In this document: one piece after another, positions 56,622 to 64,000 of the stretch
How the letters are laid out: the number at the start of each line of letters is the position of its first letter
Position numbering within the stretch: the first letter of the stretch is position 1
Source: Metellina segmentata
Taxonomy: Eukaryota > Arthropoda > Arachnida > Araneae > Tetragnathidae
Assembly (NCBI GenBank): GCA_947359465.1
Contig: OX375878.1
Coordinates: forward strand, 86,774,377 to 86,838,376
DNA: 64,000 nt
Direction: 5' to 3'
Made by a program: the position numbers and the translations under genes
The notes under the pieces: generated by a model
Told to the model about the DNA's origin: nothing
The model's input: only the letters and a program-made list of their open reading frames with translations
Database searches by the model: none

Positions 56622-58026
56622 ATTGGTAAAAACTAATTTTTAACTTTTACTTTTAATCTTGATAATTTTTATATTCATTACTTAAATAATAATTTCGTAT
56701 CAGCAATTTTCACAATTATTTATTTTGATAAATTAAAGATTATTATTAACAAGCAAAATAAACTCGTGTTTTCAAAATATTTAAAAATTGGATAACTATA
56801 GTTATTAGTATTGTTAACAATTGATAACAAATATATGATGGCCATATAGTCGTACAAACATATCTTCCGTATCAGAGCAAAAGGAGTTGAGACAAAATGG
56901 CTACTTTTCAGAATCTTAAGTTGAATATTTCGCTCTTTCTCACAAATATTCAGGAAGAAAAATAAGGTATGATGTAAATAATTGTGAATGCCATGATACA
57001 AATAATTATAATTTAGATTCGTAGATTCACATTTAGTTTCGATTATAATATTATAGTTTTTTAAATTAATGATGCATTTGACTCCTTTGGACTCATCAAA
57101 AGGCAGATTTAACCCCTTTTGCTCTGACATGGATGATATAATGTTAAATATTAATATATTATTATTTAATTAGTTATTTTTATTTATTAAATTACTTTTA
57201 TTAATAAAAAATAAAATGTTTCATGAATCGAAACAGTTTAAATTTTCTTTTAAACAAAGTCTTGAAAGTTGAAGCTTGCCTCTTCCAAGTTTATATCTTG
57301 TATCCAATAACGGTCAACAGGTGTTTGCAGAGGATTTCTCAACTCTTCGATAAAACTTCAACGCAGTGGTTCCTTACATTCAATTTTTAAGACTTTGTTT
57401 AAAAGAAAATTTAAACAATTTCGATTCATGAAACATTTTAATTTTTATAAATAAAAGTAATTTAATAAATAAAATAACTAATTAAATAATAATATATTAA
57501 TATTTAACATTACATCTTCCGTGTCAGAGCAAAAGGGGTTAAGTCTGCCTTTTGATGAGTCCAAAGGAGTCAAATGCATCTCATTAATTTAAAAAACTAT
57601 AATATTATAATCGAAACTAAATGTGAATCTACGAATCTAAATTATAATTATTTGTATCATGGCATTCACAATTATTTACATCATATCTTATTTTTTTTCC
57701 TGAATATTTGTGAGAAAGAGCGAAATATTCAACTTAATATTCAGAAAAGTAGCCATTTTGTATCAACTCCTTTTGCCTTGATACGGAAGATAGGTTTGAA
57801 CGATTATATGGCCATCATATATTTGTAATTAATTGTTAAAAATAGTAATAACTATAAGTAATTTTTAAATATTTTGAAAACATGAGTTTAGTTTGCTTGT
57901 TAATAATAATCTTTAATTTATCAAAACAAATAATTGTGAAAATTGCTGATACAAAATTGTTATTTAAGTAATGAAAATAAATTATCAAGATTCAAGGTAA
58001 AAGTAAAAAATCAGTTTTTATCATCA
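56622..58026. repeat. Long inverted repeat, ~650-bp arms, 107-bp spacer
   Basis: The left arm 56622-57272 and right arm 57380-58026 are reverse complements with few differences, interrupted only by small indels. A minus ORF of 136 codons in the left arm and a plus ORF of 84 codons in the right arm translate to nearly the same peptide. This shows the symmetry rather than a gene. No transposase, and no short TSD could be fixed at the outer ends. Confidence 0.9.
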
Positions 58027-58509
58027 TGTATAACAGTGTTTATAGCATCCAGTCGTTGGTTTTAATGAACTTTTACTTCAAGATGTTAAATCATCGAAAG
58101 TTTGCTGTCGAATACAAATTGAAGCAGTTCATTAAAAGAAGAATACAGCTGTACTCCACAAAATGGAGCATCACCACCATTCTGACGGACCTAAATTAAA
58201 AGATTATTCTGACTGACAAGTAAAACAAGCCTTTTAAGTATTTTCCACCTGCTGAACCGATTGCACCTGCAGAGAGGGATCTTTGAAACGAACTATGGAG
58301 TAAACCAACGAAAACTTCTTTTACTATTTCATGTGTTCACACACTTTTGCCTTTTCTTAACGATTTACTCAGTATTATAGAACTATGCCTTTCAATCCTA
58401 GAGATTATTTTCTCTCTTGATTGAAGTTATATTCATACGTCTTGGTATTAGTTTTACATATTAGTATCAGCTGCAATAGAGGTATGTATTTATGGATGGA
58501 TTTTTTTTA
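58027..58509. other. Unique DNA
   Basis: A His-rich short reading frame near 58160 was looked at but is not recognisable. No gene called. Confidence 0.35.
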
Positions 58510-58550
58510 AATTAACGTCGCACTGGAGCAACACAACTAGCAGCAATTTA
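58510..58550 (-). mobile_element. Very short SINE B 3' end
   Basis: 'ttaacgtcgcactggagcaa' followed by 'cacaact' is the last ~35 bp of the shared body on the minus strand. No TSD confirmed. Confidence 0.65.
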
Positions 58551-60190
58551 CAAGTTGGACTTGTTTTAGTTTTATAAACCGGTTGGCATAAGCAATTTTA
58601 AATTTTGTTTATTGGTTTGAATATGAAATCGAATTTTTGTTCTGTTTTTAAATGCATTTAGTTCAATAATAAAAAAACATGTATTGATTAAATACGTAAT
58701 ACGACGAATATCTAGTGCTCTTTTTGGTGAAAATATACACAGCGTGACATATTTTAAAACTTCACAGACCTCAAAAATAAACAAGTGTTGTAAAAGCACC
58801 ATTTTTAATTATGTTTTCCGTTGTAAGGTTTTCAGCAAAAAATTTCAAATCTTTCAATAATTTTGTTTTTAAACGACAAAATTTAGCAAAAAATTTAAGG
58901 TTATCAAACATCCGATTAGTATCGTAAAGTGAGATTTAAATTTTTAAACTTCGTCGTTGAAAAAACAATATTACATGATACTGTGTAAAGAGAGTTTTCA
59001 AGGTAAAACTGTAGATGGCTCACGAAAATCTTACTTTTATAGCAATCTTGATTAGAATTACAAACTAAAAATTTTCTTTTAATATAGTTTTCTAGTGAAA
59101 AATTGTTTTGACTCGATGAAATTTTTCGTACAGTAGAACAATTTATTATTATTTAATTTCATCTGAAATTCATATAATCGAAAATAGTTTTTCCTATACT
59201 TAAAGGTTCTAGAAATGATTTTTGGAATGTATATTATCGTCAACTCATACAAGTGAAACACATCAATACAAAATACATAGATCTGAGAAAATGTCGAGGG
59301 AAAATATTGTACTCTCAAAACTCATTAACTGTATTTTCCAAGAAATCTAAACTTCATGCAAAGAAAAAGGACCTATTGGACACATGTACTTCATTAATCT
59401 AAAGATCAGCACACATTGGTCTAGAAAAGCTAAAAACTCATATCTCAATAATTTTGATTCAATGTGTTTCAACTATAAGCGGACGAAAAGAGGAGTGTTA
59501 CACACTTGAAACAGTAGAATAGAAACGCAGAGATACGTTTCATTAAGAGAGAGAGACCGAAACAGAGATATAAACTATCTTTAAAATACAAAATACTATT
59601 AATTATATTTTCTTATTATACGCATTTTCAACAATTTAGACTAGAGAAAGAGACACAAAATGTTTTTCTGTCTCTGAAATTTTATTTACACGACATACAA
59701 ATGGCTCGTCTGTTTCTGTACTTTTTTAAACCTTGAAATGAGGTAGCACCGTCAAGCGCACTGTGTTTGCGATATACATAAAAAGATCACACGCACAATA
59801 TGTCGCGTCACGCTTTCTGGATAGTTGTAATAAAAAGTGTTTTGACCCGAATGGTTTAATCAAAAGGGAAAATTAACTAACAAAACGATACGTATGGTGA
59901 AAGTAGAATTGGCTTTATATAATGACTAGTTATAACAGACATAAAAGTTCTGCTTTACGTTTCGAACAATCAGCGTTCCAGCAGTTGCTGATTTAAACTT
60001 AAAACATTGTACTTTATTTCTCGAAGCCAGATATAGCTAGTTATAAAAATGCTAGAATTAACAAATTTAAAATGCACCAAAGAGAGCACTATAAAAAACA
60101 AAATCTATTTGGTAATGGGAACTTTTTATTTCTTTTTTTCGGTTATAGAGAAAAACAGGAAAGAAAATTATTTTAAACAATTAGGAGCTT
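58551..60190. other. AT-rich unique DNA
   Basis: Small ORFs of 76-81 codons without recognisable domains. No repeat beyond short purine runs near 59540. Confidence 0.45.
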
Positions 60191-60554
60191 TCTTGATCAA
60201 CAAGAGCCTAGAAACCGGTTTGGTGGTTAAGGTGTTAGCCTATAAATCGGAAGGTTCCTGGTTCGAATCCGGGTCAGTGCATAGATATTTGTAAGCACAT
60301 GGTGTAGTGGCGGCTGGTGCACCTTAAATCTGTCGTGGCCAAATGTCCTTGCGTTGGGTTGGTGTGGAAGTTTAGAGAGTGGAGTGCTAGCACTGGTATT
60401 GCCTCGTCATCTGACCGTGGTTCAAAATTACGTGGCGTTGTCCTCGAATCTTTCCCTTAAGGGACTGATTCCGGACCGTCGTCAATAACCCGTTGTGTTG
60501 CTCTAATACAACGTTAGTTAAAATTATCGTACCTTACATTATCCTCTTGATCAA
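60191..60554 (+). mobile_element. SINE family A, older copy, with 10-bp TSD
   Basis: The element is 60201-60544. The TSD tcttgatcaa is at 60191-60200 and 60545-60554. The head has 'accggtttggtggttaaggt' and 'gggtcagtgca', shared with the older copy at 25175. Confidence 0.88.
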
Positions 60555-60902
60555 TGCCGACCAACCGGTATAGTGGTTAAGGTGTTAGCCTCTAGATCGG
60601 AAGGTTCCTGGTTCGAATCCGGGTCCGGGCATGGATGTTTGTAAACGTATGGTGTAGAGGCGGCTGGTGCACCTTAAATCTGTCGTGGCCGAAAGTCCTC
60701 ACGTTGGGTTGGCGTGGAAGTTTGGAGAGTGGGGTGCCAGCTCAGGTGTTGCTTCGTCATCTGACCGTGGTTCAAAATTACGAGGTGTTGTCCTCGAATC
60801 TTTCCCTTAAGGGACTGATTCCGGACCGTCGTCAATAGCCCGTTGTGTTGCTCTAGTACGACGTTAACTAAAATTACCATTACCATTACCTCTTGATCAA
60901 TG
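60543..60902 (+). mobile_element. SINE family A, young, with 14-bp TSD, stacked on the previous copy
   Basis: The element is 60557-60888. The TSD cctcttgatcaatg is at 60543-60556 and 60889-60902, overlapping the right TSD of the older SINE. The core tcttgatcaa therefore occurs three times. This is a good reference copy: A box about 60571-60582, B box 60611-60620, tail (ATTACC)3. Confidence 0.94.
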
Positions 60903-61683
60903 AGAGGGATTTTAAGAGTAAACAAATAAACCAGATGGAAGTAAAAGATTTACTCCTCTACTCAAATGCTATCCCGTGATACATATCGAGGTTACTTTGA
61001 AATGTAGTTGATCGTCTTTTTGGCGTCTAATCTAATTAGAGCTAACCAGTCAGCTATTCTATATCAATTTGCAATTCGTGCTTTCGAAGTTTTATTGGCG
61101 ACATGCTGAAATCGCACATTGGCACGGCACGATTACTACCTTAGGTTGACCGAGAGATATTCCGGAATATTCGAATAGGCAGAGAAGATTCCAATCTAAT
61201 AACACTTTACACCTTTTATTAGGAAAACAAATTTCATTTTTAAAACCATGAAGAGAGATATTTTTGTTAATACTGTTCTAAGTGATAAAATTATTCCACC
61301 TAAAATACAAATTATAATTAATTGAGTGAAGTCATAGTTAATTCATTAAAACATTATTTTTCCATGAACGGATACACTTTTTAAAATGACTGTAGTAACC
61401 CATACATAGTTTACTTTAATTAATAATCATCAAAATGTGTGCAGTTTTCATCACGTAGAAGCATGTATTTGCAATCTCTACACATAAAACTAGAATTTTT
61501 TTTAGTATGGCGGTATTATAGCCGGGAGCGATATTTGTAGTAATTATTTATCATGTTAGTAGTACAAGGCTAGAACCATAGAAATATTACGGCACTAAAG
61601 GAATTCTAGTTCATAGAACTTGGCACCCCTGATGTGTCTCGTTCAAACAACTTATTTGGTTTCTTATTGCTGAAAGCTTAATA
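60903..61683. other. Unique DNA
   Basis: Nothing recognised. Confidence 0.45.
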
Positions 61684-62495
61684 CAGTAGAACCTTGACTA
61701 TCGGAGCTTCAATTTACCGAATGTCTTGAGTATTATTCGAGCCGAATTTAAGAACTGATACTTTTTTTTACTTTCTTTAAATAAAGCTTCGACTACGAGC
61801 ATGCTCATTTTATATAGAGAAACAGAATACCGTTTCAGACTTTTCAAGAGAGTTTAAAAGGTACTTAACTCAGATTTATTGAAAAATTATTCCAATAAAT
61901 TTGTCTGATCTACAAATCCGATAATAGATTGCTGTTAATCCTAGCTTTGTGAATCTTTCAATAGCTGTAGTCATGGATATAAAAGTACAGCGACCAATGG
62001 TAACATTTTTATGTGCCTAAACTAGTAGCAAAGTGAACTTTGGTCTACTTTTGTCTGTCGGATGGAAACAAACAATCCCAATTTGATTTGTTCACGAGAT
62101 GGAAGTTGTCCATTCATTAATTCATCGGCAGTTTGGTCGTGCGTGATGGTAGACTAGCAATTTTCGCCAGTTTTGTCGCCACTCTGAAGAAATGCGGTTT
62201 CACACATCTATCGTTTCATAAGATGTTAAATCGCCAAACGAGGCAAAGCGATGCCGAATCAACCAACCAAATAAATGTTTCATGGAGCAGTCACGTGAAT
62301 ACTATAGTCGACAGGTTAGCAACACTTCTTTCAATAGCAAACTCTTCTCAACAGCAATGATCAGTCCATTTATATTTCACGTTTATAGTAGTGGTTATAT
62401 GTTGTACAATAAACGTTTTCGTTCGTATTATCCGAGTATTTGGTTATCAGACATGGTCTGGGCCCACGTTACCTTGGATAATTAAGGTTGTATTG
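61684..62495. mobile_element. Possible pogo/Tigger-like element, decayed
   Basis: The left end 'cagtagaaccttgactatcg' follows TA and has the form of pogo-group termini. The right end inverts to 'caatacaaccttaattatcc', matching about two thirds of positions. The interior has no recognisable transposase. A second copy of the right end, reading 'cagtataacctggactatcc' inverted, is at about 62866-62885. Weak but consistent. Confidence 0.5.
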
Positions 62496-62980
62496 AACTT
62501 TGTCCACCCCTAGTATAAAGTTAAATGGGGCCGGGAATTATCTCCTCTTGGAGTTGGCGTCTGTTGATATTACTGAGTAGGCACGTAGTTAATTAATTAA
62601 CGTCGAACTGGAGCAACACATCAGACTGTTGGCGACGTCCGGGAACAATCCCGAAAGGAAAAATACTAGGATAACATCTTTTGAACCACGGTCAACACCT
62701 GAGCTGGCTCCTCACTCTCCATACTTTTAAACCAAACCAACGCGAGGACATTTGAGGCCATAACATATTTAAGGTGCACCAGCCCCGAGTACACAATAGT
62801 CTTTGGCTGGACCGAAGTTGGACCTCACTTCCCTCCGATTGCTAATCCGTTTTTCTTCCTTACCTCGGATAGTCCAGGTTATACTGAACTTCGACCCTTG
62901 TATAAGACTATTGGTTGGGACCAGGGATTATGGCTTCTTGGAGTAGATATTACTAGGAAGACCAGTCTTCGGCCCCATTA
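62470..62980. repeat. Diverged ~110-bp direct repeats flanking a SINE B
   Basis: 62470-62580 and 62866-62965 share 'cttggataattaaggttgta/ctcggatagtccaggttata', 'tataaag', 'gggattat' and 'cttcttggagt...gatattact'. They may be a duplicated pogo-like terminus. Confidence 0.6.
62590..62866 (-). mobile_element. SINE family B, diverged
   Basis: From 'ttaattaacgtcgaactgga' to the head 'gattgctaatccgtttttct', minus strand, with several short deletions. Confidence 0.8.
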
Positions 62981-63524
62981 ACTTTTAAAAATCGCTCATA
63001 TCACACATATCCATTGACACCGGAAACCGAACCCACTCTCAGCTCGAGAAGGTGATGGCCATTCATAATTCAGACCTCAAGCCGTCCATTAACCCCAAAA
63101 GGTGATGAACTGCGACAGTCATCGAGTTGACGAAAGACGACGCTTTCATTTTCATTACGATTATCGCCGCGACGAGCTTCTCGGAGCGTGGCGATGTCCC
63201 TTCAACATGCTCCATAAAGCCGAATATTAAATAAGAGACGATGCCTCCCCGTTTAACATTCTGGCAGTTATTTAAAGAGTTTCGGTCTGTGGTTCAGTGG
63301 AGCAAGTGTTCCGAGACGGTGGCTCCACTCTACAACACGTGAGTGGAGTGAAAGCGTCGCGATTTTCGGATCTTTTTTCCCAACAGCGGTTGTCCTGAAT
63401 GGTGTATGGGAATCGATTGGGAAGTTGTGCTGAGTTTGCGAGGGGAATGCTGTGACAGGTTATGCCTGAGAATTATTCTGTCCGGAATATGTAGGTTAGA
63501 GTTTCGGTATATTTTTTTTTTTGG

Positions 63525-63526
<2 letters not shown>
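62981..63526. other. Unique DNA
   Basis: Less AT-rich than average around 63000-63350. No gene or repeat recognised. Confidence 0.4.

Positions 63527-63563
<37 letters not shown>
63527..63563. repeat. (GA)n microsatellite
   Basis: About 18 GA repeats. They generate Ser/Leu and Arg/Glu runs in ORFs that are artefacts. Confidence 0.95.
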
Positions 63564-63566
<3 letters not shown>

Positions 63567-63730
63567 GTGCTGTTGTAAATCTTTTGATGATTGGGCTGCA
63601 CGTAAAGTGATGGAAAAGACAAAATTAGCGAATGAATTAGCCTATGAAAGATCACGGTCTAGTTGACCCCCGTGCCTCAAAACATTTTAAAGGAACCAGC
63701 GTGTTTGTAAAAGAACTGAAAGCGTTCTAT

Positions 63731-64000
63731 GTTCATGTGAGTTGTAACGGTTATATTATTCTTCAACCAAATTTTTTACCGAACAAGCATTTGGGAAAGA
63801 TTTGTTTAGTCGCTGCGAATTCCGAATCATTGTTCATGTGAATTGCATAGGTTATATTATTCTTCAATCAGATTTTTTACAGAACAAGCATTTGGGAAAG
63901 ATTTGTTAGTACGCTGCGAATTCCGAATTATTGTTCATGTGTGTGAATTGCATAGGTTACATTATTCTTCAACCAGATTTTTTACAGAACACGCATTTGG
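63731..64000. repeat. Satellite 7, ~101-bp tandem unit, runs off the window
   Basis: 'gttcatgtg' followed by 'aattgcataggttatattat' recurs at 63731, 63832 and 63933. Units are highly similar, and the third is cut by the window end. Confidence 0.9.

Noticed and set aside
56720..57130. 136-codon minus ORF with a matching 84-codon plus ORF at 57574
   Set aside because: They are the two arms of the inverted repeat. AT-rich, no domain.
58160..58200. His-rich short reading frame ('EHHHHSDG')
   Set aside because: Tempting as a small exon, but short, ended by stops, with no recognisable family or splice sites.
60557..60640. Genuine tRNA-Arg gene
   Set aside because: A and B boxes are present, but the acceptor and anticodon stems pair poorly and the same head precedes a SINE body in many copies.
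60635..60838. A 67-codon ORF with near-identical translations at 5127, 14133, 19904 (minus), 21009, 24905, 27255 (minus), 50750, 51430 and 60635
   Set aside because: It is read-through of the SINE A body. Its conservation follows repeat identity, it starts in the tRNA-like head region, and SINEs do not encode proteins.
63330..63666. Ser/Leu-rich and Arg/Glu-rich ORFs
   Set aside because: Translations of the (GA)n microsatellite.

Overview
The window looks like gene-poor, repeat-saturated nuclear DNA from an animal, most likely an arthropod. It is AT-rich. No host exon or protein-coding gene could be recognised on either strand, and no functional tRNA, rRNA, CRISPR array or bacterial-type operon was seen. 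The arthropod guess rests on the repeats: tRNA-derived SINEs, small Helitrons with CTAG ends, hAT and Harbinger-like TIR elements, and a decayed Tc1/mariner-type transposase of a kind common in insects. The species cannot be named from the sequence.

Two SINE families dominate, with about 45 copies on both strands. Family A has a head like tRNA-Arg(UCU), a body of about 240 bp and an ATTACC-repeat tail. Family B has a different tRNA-like head but a body that is clearly the same. Many copies have 10-15 bp target-site duplications (TSDs), and many are 5'-truncated, as expected for target-primed reverse transcription. Most short ORFs in the window are read-through of this body and are not genes.

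Layout. 1-5.5 kb: a small Helitron, a 280-bp satellite, a 215-bp satellite with a dimeric higher-order unit, then a SINE A. 5.5-12.3 kb: mostly unique DNA with a SINE B, an internally deleted Tc1/mariner-type element (7534-8102), a 395-bp duplication and two SINE B copies. 12.3-17.1 kb: a 646-bp Helitron, two hAT-like elements with 8-bp TSDs (13479-14631 and 14847-15410) and SINEs. 17.3-27.5 kb: a TIR element with tRNA-like segments and a triplicated 815-bp core (17313-19819), its single-core sibling (26094-26971), a trimeric SINE (20930-21789), a Harbinger-like MITE and a hAT transposase relic. 27.5-34 kb: the same MITE carrying a second 646-bp Helitron, a satellite filled with SINEs, and a TIR element with an expanded 48-bp minisatellite. 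34.4-53.5 kb: nested SINEs, decaying tandem arrays, an inverted pair of dispersed repeats, another Helitron-like element and a third hAT-like element. 53.5-64 kb: unique DNA, a 1.4-kb Helitron, an inverted repeat with arms of about 650 bp (56622-58026), two SINE A copies stacked at one target, a possible pogo-like element and a 101-bp tandem repeat that runs off the window.

There is no gene pathway to describe. The value of the window is as a record of transposition: several insertions have an uninterrupted paralogue in the same window, so their exact boundaries can be read directly.
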